A stretch of 64,000 nucleotides of DNA from Cherax quadricarinatus (GCF_038502225.1 NC_091346.1:10825362-10889361), one strand, 5' to 3'; shown: positions 1 to 11,217, counted from the stretch's first letter. The notes: generated from the sequence alone by a model not told the origin. A program made the numbers and translations.

Positions 1-27
1 AACGTCCAGAATGGTATTTCCAGCGTT

Positions 28-3000
28 GCACACATGACAGCCTTCTTGTCACTGTATGCACACATGACAGCCTTCTTGTCACTGTATGCACACATGACAG
101 CCTTCTTGTCACTGTATGCACACATGACAGCCTTCTTGTCACTGTATGCACACATGACAGCCTTCTTGTCACTGTATGCACACATGACAGCCTTCTTGTC
201 ACTGTATGCACACATGACAGCCTTCTTGTCACTGTATGCACACATGACAGCCTTCTTGTCACTGCATGCACACGTGACAGCCTTCTTGTCACTGCATGCA
301 CACGTGACAGTCTTGTCACTGCATGCACACGTGACAGTCTTGTCACTGCATGCACACATGACAGCCTTGTCACTGCATGCACACGTGACAGCCTTCTTGT
401 CACTGCATGCACACGTGACAGCCTTCTTGTCACTGCATGCACACGTGACAGCCTTCTTGTCACTGCATGCACACGTGACAGCCTTCTTGTCACTGCATGC
501 ACACGTGACAGCCTTCTTGTCACTGCATGCACACGTGACAGCCTTTTTGTCACTGCATGCACACATGACAGCCTTCTTGTCACTGCATGCACACATGACA
601 GCCTTCTTGTCACTGCATGCACACATGACAGCCTTCTTGTCACTGCATGCACACATGACAGCCTTCTTGTCACTGCATGCACACATGACAGCCTTCTTGT
701 CACTGCATGCACACATGACAGCCTTCTTGTCACTGCATGCACACATGACAGCCTTCTTGTCACTGCATGCACACATGACAGCCTTCTTGTCACTGCATGC
801 ACACATGACAGCCTTCTTGTCACTGCATGCACACATGACAGCCTTCTTGTCACTGCATGCACACATGACAGCCTTCTTGTCACTGCATGCACACATGACA
901 GCCTTCTTGTCACTGCATGCACACATGACAGCCTTCTTGTCACTTCATGCACACGTGACAGCCTTCTTGTCACTGCATGCACACGTGACAGCCTTCTTGT
1001 CACTGCATGCACACGTGACAGCCTTCTTGTCACTGCATGCACACATGACAGCCTTCTTGTCACTGCATGAACACGTGACAGCATTCTTGTCACTGCATGC
1101 ACTCGTGACAGCCTTCTTGTCACTGCATGCACACGTGACAGCCTTCTTGTCACTGCATGCACACATGACAGCCTTCTTGTCACTGCATGCACACCTGACA
1201 GCCTTCTTGTCACTGCATGCACACCTGACAGCCTTCTTGTCACTGCATGCACACCTGACAGCCTTCTTGTCACTGCATGCACACCTGACAGCCTTCTTGT
1301 CACTGCATGCACACATGACAGCCTTCTTGTCACTGCATGCACACATGACAGCCTTCTTGTCACTGCATGCACACATGACAGCCTTCTTGTCACTGCATGC
1401 ACACATGACAGCCTTCTTGTCACTGCATGCACACATGACAGCCTTCTTGTCACTGCATGCACACATGACAGCCTTCTTGTCACTGCATGCACACATGACA
1501 GCCTTCTTGTCACTGCATGCACACATGACAGCCTTCTTGTCACTGCATGCACACATGACAGCCTTCTTGTCACTGCATGCACACATGACAGCCTTCTTGT
1601 CACTGCATGCACACATGACAGCCTTCTTGTCACTGCATGCACACATGACAGCCTTCTTGTCACTGCATGCACACATGACAGCCTTCTTGTCACTGCATGC
1701 ACACATGACAGCCTTCTTGTCACTGCATGCATACATGACAGCCTTCTTGTCACTGCATGCACACATGACAGCCTTCTTGTCACTGCATGCACACATGACA
1801 GCCTTCTTGTCACTGCATGCACACATGACAGCCTTCTTGTCACTGCATGCACACATGACAGCCTTCTTGTCATGCATGCACACATGACAGCCTTCTTGTC
1901 ACTGCATGCACACATGACAGCCTTCTTGTCACTGCATGCACACATGACAGCCTTCTTGTCACTGCATGCACACATGACAGCCTTCTTGTCACTGTATGCA
2001 CACATGACAGCCTTCTTGTCACTGCATGCACACATGACAGCCTTCTTGTCACTGTATGCACACATGACAGCCTTCTTGTCACTGTATGCACACATGACAG
2101 CCTTCTTGTCACTGTATGCACACATGACAGCCTTCTTGTCACTGTATGCACACATGACAGCCTTCTTGTCACTGTATGCACACATGACAGCCTTCTTGTC
2201 ACTGTATGCACACATGACAGCCTTCTTGTCACTGTATGCACACATTACAGCCTTCTTGTCACTGTATGCACACATGACAGCCTTCTTTTCACTGTATGCA
2301 CACATGACAGCCTTCTTGTCACTGTATGCACACATGACAGCCTTCTTGTCACTGTATGCACACATGACAGCCTTCTTGTCACTGTATGCACACATGACAG
2401 CCTTCTTGTCACTGTATGCACACATGACAGCCTTCTTGTCACTGTATGCACACATGACAGCCTTCTTGTCACTGTATGCACACATGACAGCCTTCTTGTC
2501 ACTGTATGCACACATGACAGCCTTCTTGTCACTGCATGCACACATGACAGCCTTCTTGTCACTGTATGCACACATGACAGCCTTCTTGTCACTGTATGCA
2601 CACATGACAGCCTTCTTGTCACTGTATGCACACATGACAGCCTTCTTGTCACTGTATGCACACATGACAGCCTTCTTGTCACTGTATGCACACATGACAG
2701 CCTTCTTGTCACTGCATGCACACATGACAGCCTTCTTGTCACTGTATGCACACATGACAGCCTTCTTGTCACTGTATGCACACATGACAGCGTTCTTGTC
2801 ACTGTATGCACACATGACAGCCTTCTTGTCACTGCATGCACACATGACAGCCTTCTTGTCACTGTATGCACACATGACAGCCTTCTTGTCACTGTATGCA
2901 CACATGACAGCCTTCTTGTCACTGCATGCACACATGACAGCCTTCTTGTCACTGTATGCACACATGACAGCGTTCTTGTCATTGTATGCACACATGACAG

Positions 3001-3737
3001 CCTTCTTGTCATTGTATGCACACATGACAGCCTTCTTGTCATTGTATGCACACATGACAGCCTTCTTGTCACTGTATGCACACATGACAGCCTTCTTGTC
3101 ACTGTATGCACACATGACAGCCTTCTTGTCACTGCATGCACACATGACAGCCTTCTTGTCACTGTATGCACACATGACAGCCTTCTTGTCATTGTATGCA
3201 CACATGACAGCCTTCTTGTCATTGTATGCACACATGACAGCCTTCTTGTCACTGTATGCACACATGACAGCCTTCTTGTCACTGTATGCACACATGACAG
3301 CCTTCTTGTCACTGCATGCACACATGACAGCCTTCTTGTCACTGTATGCACACATGACAGCCTTCTTGTCATTGTATGCACACATGACAGCCTTCTTGTC
3401 ATTGTATGCACACATGACAGCCTTCTTGTCACTGTATGCACACATGACAGCCTTCTTGTCACTGTATGCACACATGACAGCCTTCTTGTCACTGCATGCA
3501 CACATGACAGCCTTCTTGTCACTGTATGCACACATGACAGCCTTCTTGTCATTGTATGCACACATGACAGCCTTCTTGTCACTGTATGCACACATGACAG
3601 CCTTCTTGTCACTGTATGCACACATGACAGCCTTCTTGTCATTGTATGCACACATGACAGCCTTCTTGTCACTGTATGCACACATGACAGCCTTCTTGTC
3701 ATTGTATGCACACATGACAGCCTTCTTGTCACTGTAT
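28..3737. repeat. 30-bp satellite array
   Basis: About 124 head-to-tail copies of a 30-bp unit containing TGACAGCCTTCTTGTCACTG. Each unit carries the imperfect palindrome TGACA/TGTCA around a 7-nt spacer. Three units near 301-375 are 27 bp, and a 1-bp deletion near 1871 shifts the phase. Because 30 and 27 are multiples of three, long open frames exist on both strands, but they are pure repeat translations and not genes. Variants are regional: CACGTG replaces CACATG mainly at 270-570 and 950-1150, CACCTG appears at 1190-1300, and GCATG gives way to GTATG after about 2040. Confidence 0.97.
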
Positions 3738-3857
3738 TCTATTGTTCTTTTTTGCAATAAATTTAAGCATATGTGAAGTCTCGTTCTTCTTTATTATTTT
3801 TTTTTTAATATTATTCATATATGGGACATAGTTCATATAGAAATTTGATGCTAAAAA

Positions 3858-3888
3858 TATTATCATGGCAATTTCCGCCATGATAATA
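3858..3888. other. 12-bp perfect inverted repeat with 7-nt loop
   Basis: 3858-3869 and 3877-3888 are exact reverse complements around the loop AATTTCC. It lies in AT-rich spacer after the satellite. No function is evident. Confidence 0.6.
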
Positions 3889-3911
3889 AAAAAATTCACA
3901 TTTCCCTAGTC

Positions 3912-4006
3912 TTGCTGTGAGCAATTATATTTGCTGTGAGCAATTATATTTGTTGTGAGCAATTATATTTGCTGTGAGCAATTATATTTGCTGTGAGCAA
4001 TTATAT
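3912..4006. repeat. 19-bp tandem repeat, 5 copies
   Basis: Five copies of TTGCTGTGAGCAATTATAT, the third with one substitution (TTGTTG). Confidence 0.93.
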
Positions 4007-4009
4007 TTC

Positions 4010-4465
4010 GAGGATTATATACACATTCGGAGAGATCCGGATATATTTTTTCAACGATCTTCGAGTATCTGTATATAATTTTTCAATCATCAGACTCATG
4101 TGCCAGCCGAGTCATTATCTTAATTTCCCGGCTTATCTTATCTTAATTTCCCGGCTTATCTTCTCTATGTCTCCTTCGGCTGTTTCCTCCATCCTCGCTT
4201 TCTGTGTATCTAGTTATTTTTCTCAAATCCTTCCCAGACCCGACTCCCAACACAGTATGAATGTGAATTGTCTGACTTGAAATAGCTCACATATATTCCC
4301 TAAATATCCCACTCCTTACTAAGCTATAACTCAGTGTTATTTCTTCACATCAGACTTCAAGTGTCTCATTTATTTATGCTGAATGTGGAGAAACCTGCAT
4401 AATGTCTTTGAAATTATCTTGAGATTACAAATTTGAGTCTCAGAGGGGAGGGGTGGGAATGGGAG
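4010..4465. other. Spacer without recognisable gene
   Basis: AT-rich unique sequence with a short local duplication of CTTATCTTAATTTCCCGG near 4120-4160. A 95-residue open frame at 3993-4280 resembles no known family. Nothing else supported. Confidence 0.5.
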
Positions 4466-4469
4466 AGGA

Positions 4470-4509
4470 GTGAGAAAGAGGGAGGGAGGGAGGGAGGGAG
4501 GGAGGGAGG

Positions 4510-4568
<59 letters not shown>

Positions 4569-4570
4569 TG
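4470..4570. repeat. (GGGA)n then (GA)n microsatellite
   Basis: GGGA-type repeats at about 4480-4514 run directly into an AG dinucleotide repeat to about 4566, with further purine-rich flank to about 4690. Confidence 0.95.
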
Positions 4571-5017
4571 AAAGATAGAGTGGAAGGAGAGTAAAAGAGA
4601 GTGAAAGAGTGACAAAGAGAGAGAGATCCATAACCTAACCTTGTCAAACGCTGTGTAGAAAAAAGAGAGAGAGACAGAGAGAAAAACAGAGAAAGCGTTC
4701 TTGCCAGTTGTCTGTCTCCTTTAACATCTCTGCTGTAACTATTTTTACCCGCACGCATTTTTGTCTTCGCTCACCTTATTTAACTCAACAGCAACTGCTA
4801 AAATGTGTCACTCTCAACTTTGAATTAGTTCTTTTGGAAGAGTGGCAGTGAGTCTGTTTACTCACTCTAACATTCATATACTTGTCTCTTTACTCATGCT
4901 TTCTCTCGATGTTTATTTATGTTTTCACTCTCCTTTGAATTAGTCATGATTTCACTTACTGTTTAAATTAAACACTTTTAAAAGATGACAATATTTTGAA
5001 TAAAGGCGCTGGATATG

Positions 5018-5085
5018 AGGCCTGGTCACAGACCGGGCCGCGGGGGCGATGACCACCGGAATTCTCTCCAGGTAAACTCCAGGAA
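5018..5085 (+). mobile_element. 3' tail remnant of LINE-A family
   Basis: The segment with GACCGGGCCGCGGGGGCG and CTCCAGGTAA matches, on the plus strand, the 3' end of the minus-strand LINE-A copy that ends near 28406. Only the last ~65 bp are present. It stands tail-to-tail with the SINE at 5125-5440. Confidence 0.7.
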
Positions 5086-5124
5086 ACAACATTGTCTGGA
5101 GAACTTTGTGATACCTTACTGATA

Positions 5125-5440
5125 ATGATAATATATCTTAGTTTCTACAAGTACATGTACAAGGTATACAGACCATAGCTGACATCAGTGACATACTACT
5201 ATATAGAAAGCTACTTGTTATGCTGAGCATTTCCCGCAAATTAGGTCAGTGTCCCAGGATGCGACCCACACCAGTCAACTAACACTCAGGTACCTATTTT
5301 ACTGATGGGAAACACAGATAACCTTCGTAAAGAAACACGCCCAATGTTTCTACCTTCTCCGGGAATCGAACCCGGACCCTCGCTGTGTGAAGTGAAAGCT
5401 TTAGCCACTAATCCACGGAGCACAGCGACCTGGTGGCCAT
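5125..5440 (-). mobile_element. tRNA-derived SINE
   Basis: Read on the minus strand, the head has an A-box-like TGGATTAGTGG near 5413 and a perfect B-box GGTTCGATTCC near 5365, as in tRNA-promoted SINEs. A body shared with the copies at 28111, 42105 and 43985 follows, including ACTGGTGTGGGTCGCATCC. The 3' part is TATGTCACTGATGTCAGC followed by CTTGTACATGTACTTG. A cloverleaf is not maintained, so this is not a working tRNA gene. Transcription by RNA polymerase III is known for the class; activity here is not shown. Confidence 0.85.
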
Positions 5441-6089
5441 AATTTGCATAATTTATTCTTTAAAATTGTTTGTCATCTCACTTTAGGTTTTAATCGTGTT
5501 TTAATTACTATCATGCAAAGTAAAAAATACGACTATCCCTTTTCTGTGTTCTGATATATCCATAATAATAACTGTTCACTTCCTCCTTTAGTATACATAT
5601 AGACCTCAGAAGAACATAACTTATCACACTCCAGATTTCTGCAGAAACGTTATTGGAATAACGATTTTTTGTTTAGTATAACTTCACGAGTTAGCTTTGT
5701 ACGGAGAGAGTATTCAAAGATTACTTACAGAAGTGCCACGCATTGCACTGGCAGTGTTTGGAAAAATACACTAGTGTTCTGTTCGGGATACTAATTAAAG
5801 AAAATATTTTTTCTCCAGTGGTTCTATCAGCCACTCCTGGCAAACCATTTCTTCTAAAAAAATATCCAAAACTGTACACAAGTGTCCGTGTACGTAGTTT
5901 GAAAGTATCTCCATATCATTTACATCCACTGCTGGAGAGATATAACTGGAGTGGAGAGAAGCTTTACATTCCAGAGGTCACGAGGTCACTTCCGTACTTG
6001 TGGTCAGGATTGCTTAGGATAACGATATTTCCTGTGTTCTGCAGATAGTTTCTATAAATGATTTGCTGGTCACTTATGTTGTGCAGGAA
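5441..6089. other. Spacer without recognisable gene
   Basis: AT-rich sequence. The 101-residue open frame at 5743-6048 has no recognisable domain, signal peptide or membrane segment and is not called as a gene. Confidence 0.4.
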
Positions 6090-6250
6090 ATACTTCGCCA
6101 GTATCAACTGGTCGTGAGTGTTCTGCAGATATTACTTCTCCAGTATCAACTGGTCGTGAGTGTTCTGCAGATATTACTTCTCCAGTATCAACTGGTCGTG
6201 AGTGTTCTGCAGATATTACTTCTCCAGAATCAACTTGTCTCGAGTGTTCT
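6090..6250. repeat. 42-bp tandem repeat, ~4 copies
   Basis: Four copies of a 42-bp unit containing CCAGTATCAACTGGTCGTGA and GTGTTCTGCAGAT. The last copy has diverged. The unit includes CCAGTATCAACTGG, an imperfect palindrome. The short frames read through it on both strands are repeat translations. Confidence 0.9.
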
Positions 6251-7017
6251 GTTATTAAAGTTTCCAAGAATCAGCAATGTACATCTGCTTTGCACGTAAT
6301 ACTTTCCACTGATCATTACGTCATTTTTTATCTGCTGGTACTTTTTTGCTAGGTCGTGAGGTCAACAGTATACTGCCGGCTATGTTAACTAAGGGTCACG
6401 AGGTCACCTCAGGAACCCACAGGTCACTGCCCCTCACCAAAGTGAAGAATGCTATATTATCCCTGGCAGCAAAGTTTATTTGTTCCCTAGACTTTAGAAC
6501 AATCTTTCCTGCCAAACTGTCTCCTACCTCTCTCTCACTTCCTATCTCTTTCTTACTCTCCATAAATTATTAGCACTTCTTTTTCTTAACTTTCCCATCC
6601 CTCAGTATCTTATTGCTACTAACTCTTCTTCTATCCCATTCTCCTATTCACTCTCTCAGTTCCTCTTCTCTCTTACTCTCCTATCTGCTCACTTGCTCTC
6701 CTACTCTCCCAATTGTTCTCTTTCTCTCCCACTTGCTCTCGTGTTCTCCCATTAGCTCTCATTATCTCACTCTTCTCTCTCCCTAGCTCTCCTACAAGAA
6801 GAAAAAAGAAAGATACCTTACAATAAAGACTACAGTGAAAAACTTAAGTAAAAATATTAGATGGTTACGTCTTCAAGTAATCTGGATAAGCAATAAATGG
6901 AATGACATTTAGAAAAAAAAAACTGAAAAAGTCATAGATTCTTAGGTATAAAGTAAAGAATAAATAAGCAGAAAAACATTAAGAAAACAGTCATAAGATA
7001 AGACGAGAACAAAAAGA
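6251..7017. other. Spacer; pyrimidine-rich 6520-6790
   Basis: No gene seen. 6520-6790 is a CTCTC-rich low-complexity tract on the plus strand; the rest is AT-rich unique sequence. Confidence 0.4.
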
Positions 7018-7195
7018 TAATACCGTGACTGGAACAATACACAAAACTCGCCCATAAGAAAGACGACCCTCCGATGACTTTTCGGACCAACTTCGACCTT
7101 TGACAAGTTAGTGTGACTTGTCAATGGTCCAAGTCGGGCCGAAACGTTGTCATACGCTTCTCTCTCCTATATGCGGGTGTATTTTTGCGTAAGAA
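7018..7195. mobile_element. Inverted pair of CGAAACG short elements
   Basis: The plus half (about 7108-7195) contains TGTCAATGGTCCAAGTCGGG followed by CCGAAACG and CGCTTCTCTC. It matches the inserted element at 22489-22605. The left half (about 7018-7107) is a diverged reverse-complement copy, recognisable from ACCGTGACTGGAAC, TTTTCGGACCAAC and CCTTTGACAAG. The two are head to head. Short direct repeats marking insertion were not identified here. Confidence 0.6.
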
Positions 7196-7694
7196 GTGAA
7201 TACAAAGCGCAAATGCTTAAAAAATAAGAATAAAGATCACGACACAGGAGAACAATAACAGCACAGAATACATAATATACAAGAATAACTATGAAAAATG
7301 TACAGAAGATAGTATACCTGATGTAAGAACACAGAACAGGTCAAAGAAAACTAATACAAAGCATTAAGATAACAGACGTGGCAAAAGATAACATGAATAA
7401 GGAATAGTCACATAGCGTATCATGAAGATAATATATCATAAGGAGACACGATAAGAATAAGATAACATGAAATATAAGAAGTGGAGAAAGCAAAAAAGAT
7501 AACATGAAAGGACAACAGTATACACAGATATAGAATAAATAAAACAGTATGACATTGGAAATACAATAGGAAGAAAATAAAAGCAAAATGAAAATAGCGA
7601 ACATAAAAATATAGCATTAGATAACACAATTATCCCTACCAATAATCCAGGGTGTAGCTTTATCCAGTTATGTAAGACAGGATCCTTATTTTGA
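7196..7694. other. A-rich spacer
   Basis: Strongly A/T-rich sequence with no supported gene. Minus-strand open frames near 7341-7642 are hydrophobic translations of T-rich DNA and overlap one another in different frames. Confidence 0.4.
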
Positions 7695-7872
7695 GGATTA
7701 TGAGATATCAGGTATGTACTTTATTGAGGTATTAGGTACGCACTTTATTAAGATATCTGGTACGTACTGTATTGAGGTATTAGGTAGGTACTTTACTGAG
7801 ATATCAGGTAGGTACTTTACTGAGATATCAGGTAGGTACTTTACTGAGATATCAGGTATGTAATTTATTGAG
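7695..7872. repeat. ~24-bp imperfect tandem repeat
   Basis: About seven copies of a unit like AGATATCAGGTAGGTACTTT + ACTG, diverging towards the left, where TTAGGTACGCACTTTATT variants occur. Confidence 0.85.
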
Positions 7873-7921
7873 AGATGTAAGACAAGATCCTAATTTCGAG
7901 GATTATCACGAAAATGGTAGA

Positions 7922-8081
7922 TTATTATAATCAAGGGGGAAGCGCTAAACCCGGAGGATTATACAGCGCCTGGGGGGGGGGATGTGGAAGGCATTCAGGC
8001 TTAATTCGGGGAACTGGAGCACAAATCCAATTCCCTAAATCAAGAGCCCCTCACCAACATCAAGGAACCTTCCTTGAGGGG
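7922..8081 (-). mobile_element. Non-autonomous LINE-D-like element, copy 1
   Basis: A 160-bp element bounded by the 14-bp direct repeat ACGAAAATGGTAGA at 7908-7921 and 8082-8095. On the minus strand it begins CCCCTCAAGGAAGG and ends TAGCGCTTCCCCC, TTGATTATAATAA. Both ends resemble those of the 6.6-kb LINE-D copies (11167-17737, 44292-50887), but there is no coding region, so it looks like a LINE-dependent non-autonomous partner. The 5' end folds as CCCCTCA/TGAGGGG. The 3' end folds as GCGCT/AGCGC with inner stem AATCC/GGGTT. Confidence 0.88.
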
Positions 8082-8264
8082 ACGAAAATGGTAGAAACAG
8101 CAGAGCAGAAAATACAAAATATTAATGGCTGCCCTGACAACAGACATTCTCTATATAAATTAATATTCCCACTTGCTATAACTCAGGCTGTCCCATATAT
8201 GTCGTTTTCCTTCATTAACAGTATCTACATTTAAGCCAAGATTAAACATTAGGTAAGATTTTCT

Positions 8265-8493
8265 TCGGATTTTTAACCCCGGAGGGTTAGCCACCCAGGA
8301 TAACCCAAGAAAGTCAGTGATTCATCCAGGACTAAGTTATTTCCAGGATGCGACCCAAACCAGTCAACTAACACCCAGGTACCTATTTGCTGCTAGGTGA
8401 ACAGGACAACAGGTGTAAGGAAACACGTCGAAATGTTTCCAACCCGACGGGAATCGAACCCGGGGGAGAGTTTTAGCCACCAGGCCACCAGAT
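8265..8493 (-). mobile_element. tRNA-derived SINE, variant
   Basis: On the minus strand a B-box-like GGGTTCGATTCCCG (near 8450-8463) is followed by the shared SINE body with ACTGGTTTGGGTCGCATCC. The 3' part differs from other copies (GGGTTATCCTGGGTGGC), so it is another subfamily or a chimera. Confidence 0.75.
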
Positions 8494-8699
8494 GTTTAAT
8501 TTGCAATAGTTCGTGCAAAAATAAATGTGTTAAACCTTTAAAGAACACAGTTGTGTTGCTCAGTGTTTTAAGTTACTCAACATTTACACAAGAGAACATT
8601 GAAAAAACTGACGTAACCATTAACATTTTAACTTCACATTTGTCAAGTCAAAAGTTATGTTTATTTATGAGGGAAGGCAGATATTAATTTTTGTTTAAT

Positions 8700-9290
8700 T
8701 ACCCTGCCCTCTCACTCCCTTATTCTCACTCCCTTACTCTCACTCACTCCCTTACTCTCACTCACTCCCTTACTCTCACTCGCTCCCTTACTCTCACTCA
8801 CTCCCTTACTCTCACTCACTCCCTTACTCTCACTCACTCCCTTACTCTCACTCACTCCCTTACTCTCACTCGCTCCCTTACTCTCTCACTCGCTCCCTCA
8901 CTCTCTCACTCGCTCCCTCTCTCACTCGCTCCCTCACTCTCTCACTCGCTCCCTCACTCTCTCACTCGCTCCCTCACTCTCTCACTCGCTCCCTCACTCT
9001 CTCACTCCGTTATTCCCTCACTCCCTTTCACTCACTTACTCCAATACTCTATCACTCGCTCTCCTCTCTCACTCATTTTCCTACTCTCTCACTTTATTAC
9101 TCTCCCACTCTCCTCTCTCACTTCCACTCAAACTCTCACTCATCTTATTCTGTCTCTCACTCTCCTCTCTCATTCTCTTTCACTCTTCTACTCTCTCACT
9201 CTCCTCTCTCATTCTCTCACTCTTCTATTCTCTCACTCCTCTCTCATTCCTTTTCTCTCACTCTCCTGCTCTCACTCTCCTGCACTTTCA
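8700..9290. repeat. CTCACTC-type low-complexity tandem array
   Basis: Units of about 18 bp (TTACTCTCACTCACTCCC) at 8715-8880 pass into CTCTCTCACTCGCTCCCT units to about 9000, then into irregular pyrimidine-rich repeats. The 232-residue open frame here is repeat translation. Confidence 0.92.
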
Positions 9291-9727
9291 CTTATTCTTT
9301 ATTACATTGTTGTAGTCCAGTGGTCTGCACACCTGGTTGTAACAACCAAGGCAGAAACGAGGAACAAGCAAAAGGCAGCAGAAAGTTAATACTTACATTT
9401 CCTTCAAACAGCAAGCAATATGTACAATATATACAGAGAATGTGTATAGAAAGGCAAATTGCAAGCAAGACACACAATGAGAATTTCATTTGACCAGAGT
9501 TAGAGGTAAGTCTGCCAGTGTTGATTCACGAGTGTACCACATCGTTTCACAACTTTGGTGGGCTTCCCTGTCATTGGCTGCTTATTATACCATCAGCATC
9601 TGGTTTGCTGGTCAGGAGAGCATGCCTATATACGTGTGATGTGCTAGCCAGGACTAGGCATCCTTTAATGGGTAGTGTGTCACCATGTCATGGATGCTTG
9701 TGGACCCGTCTTTCCTCTCAACCATCT
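9291..9727. other. Spacer without recognisable gene
   Basis: Unique-looking sequence with open frames under 75 residues and no recognisable domain. Confidence 0.4.
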
Positions 9728-9739
9728 GTCTCATAGGTA

Positions 9740-9898
9740 TTATTATAATCAAGGGGAAGCGCTAAACCCGGAGGATTATACAGCGCCTGGGGGGGGGGAT
9801 GTGGAAGGCATTCAGACTTAATTCGGGTAACTGGAGCATAGATCCAATTCCCTAAATCAAGAGCCCCTCACCAACATCAAGGAACCTTCCTTGAGGGG
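9740..9898 (-). mobile_element. Non-autonomous LINE-D-like element, copy 2
   Basis: A 159-bp element, nearly identical to 7922-8081, bounded by the 12-bp direct repeat GTCTCATAGGTA at 9728-9739 and 9899-9910. It has the same hairpin ends and the same poly-G tract (plus strand). Two copies with different target-site duplications show that it is a mobile unit and not a local duplication. Confidence 0.9.
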
Positions 9899-9910
9899 GT
9901 CTCATAGGTA

Positions 9911-10236
9911 GTTCTCAACCCAAAGGAATTTAAGTAAAGCACGACCTTAGAATAGTGCAGCAGACAGTAGGGGCTAACGAAGGTTCAAGAGACTTGGGAA
10001 CGGGGACAAAGTGTTCCCTCACTAAAAGAAAACCTTATGGCCAAATTAACGCAAATACTTTATGGCCATAAGGAAATAAAGGAGTTTACTACCCGTTATT
10101 CCATAAAACATCCTAAAAGATTAGGCTCTGGAATGAGTATTGGCCAGCACATTATTTCTGTAGTCAATATGACATATGGAAAATTGTAAGGTTGCAATCG
10201 TAATGCCCAGCTCATGAGAAGGGTGTTCGTGTTCAA
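9911..10236. other. Spacer without recognisable gene
   Basis: No gene, repeat or element recognised. Confidence 0.35.
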
Positions 10237-11166
10237 GCTACCTGGAGGGTATTCCTGGGATCAATACCCCCTAGGTCCGGTCCATGACCAAGCCTCCCGG
10301 TGGCTCAGGGCCTGATCAACTAGGCTGTTACTGCTGGCCGCGCATGGTCCAGTGTACTAATCACAGCACGACTGATCCGGCACTGACTTTAGGTATCTGT
10401 CCAGCTCCTTCTTGAAGATAGCCAGGGGTCTATTGGTAATTCCCCTTATGGCTAATGGGAGGCTGTTGAACAGCCTTGGGTCCCAGACACTTACTGCGTT
10501 TTGTATTATTGTACTAATGGCCCCTCTACTTTTCAATGGGGGAATTTTGCACCGCCTGCCCAGTCTTTTGCTTTCTTTGGGAGTGATTTCTGTGTGCCGA
10601 TTAGGGACCATTCTCTCTAATATTTTCCAGGTGTAGATTATGATTCATCTCTCCTGCGTTCCAGTGTGTACAAGTGCTTCTAAGCATTCCCAAGTAGTTA
10701 AGGTGTTTGACAGAGCTTAAATAAGCAGTGAAGGTTCTCCATACATTCTCTTCATCTGTGATTTCACCTGCCTTGAATGAAGATCTTAATGTACAGCAGT
10801 ATTGCAGCCTAGAGAGAACAAGTGATTTAAAAAGGGTCATCACTGACTTGGCATCTTGTTTTGAACGTTCTCATTATCCATCCTATCATTTTCCTCCTTC
10901 AAGGATCGTAACAGTGGCACTGTTGTGATCCTTGAAAGTGAGATTCTCAGACATTACCACTCCCAGATCCTTCACATTACTTTTCTGCTCTATTGGATGA
11001 TTATTTGCAGTATACTCAGTTGTAGCTATTATTTCCTCTAGTTTCAAATAACGGAGAAGCTGCAATTTGTCTTCATTAAACATCATATTGTTTTCCATTG
11101 CTCACTGATAAACTGGTTTATATCTTCTTGGAGATTTACTGTGTCTTCAGTGGATGATAGTCTTAT
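10237..11166 (-). pseudogene. LINE-A fragment: 3' end and RT C-terminal part
   Basis: This is the 3' part of an old CR1/L2-like LINE on the minus strand, homologous to the better copy at 28406-32310. Translated fragments include MVPNRHTEITPKESKRLGRR (near 10611-10552) and the region DLGVVMSENLTFKDHNSAT (near 10960). Several frameshifts break it. It is interrupted at 11166 by LINE-D and resumes at 17738 and again at about 23185. The duplicated target TCAGTGGATGATAGTCTTAT at 11147-11166 and 17738-17757 is LINE-A sequence. Confidence 0.88.
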
Positions 11167-11217
11167 TATAATCAAAAAGAAGCGCTAAGCCACAAGGGCT
11201 ATACAGCGCTGCAGGGT
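11167..11217 (-). promoter_or_regulatory. LINE-D 3' terminal hairpin and TAA-type tail
   Basis: On the minus strand AGCGCT pairs with a second AGCGCT about 17 nt downstream, with inner stem AGCC/GGCT. It is followed by TCTTTTTGATTATAATAA. The 160-bp elements keep the outer stem and replace the inner one with AATCC/GGGTT, a paired change. A role as the recognition structure for the reverse transcriptase is inference. Confidence 0.6.

Noticed and set aside
34..3776. Open frames of 617, 634, 495 and 312 residues in the 30-bp array
   Set aside because: Pure translation of a 30-bp unit, open on both strands because the unit length is a multiple of three. No flanking gene signals.
4020..4280. 95-residue frame after the 19-bp repeat
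   Set aside because: No recognisable family; begins near the repeat and shows no supporting context.
5340..5420. Possible functional tRNA gene
   Set aside because: The B-box is perfect, but no acceptor or anticodon stems pair properly, and the body is shared with SINE copies elsewhere in the window.
5743..6048. 101-residue plus-strand frame as a host gene
   Set aside because: No domain, no codon bias signal that could be judged by eye, and no neighbouring exon evidence.
8691..9389. 232-residue Ser/Leu/Thr-rich frame
   Set aside because: Translation of a CTCACTC-type low-complexity array.
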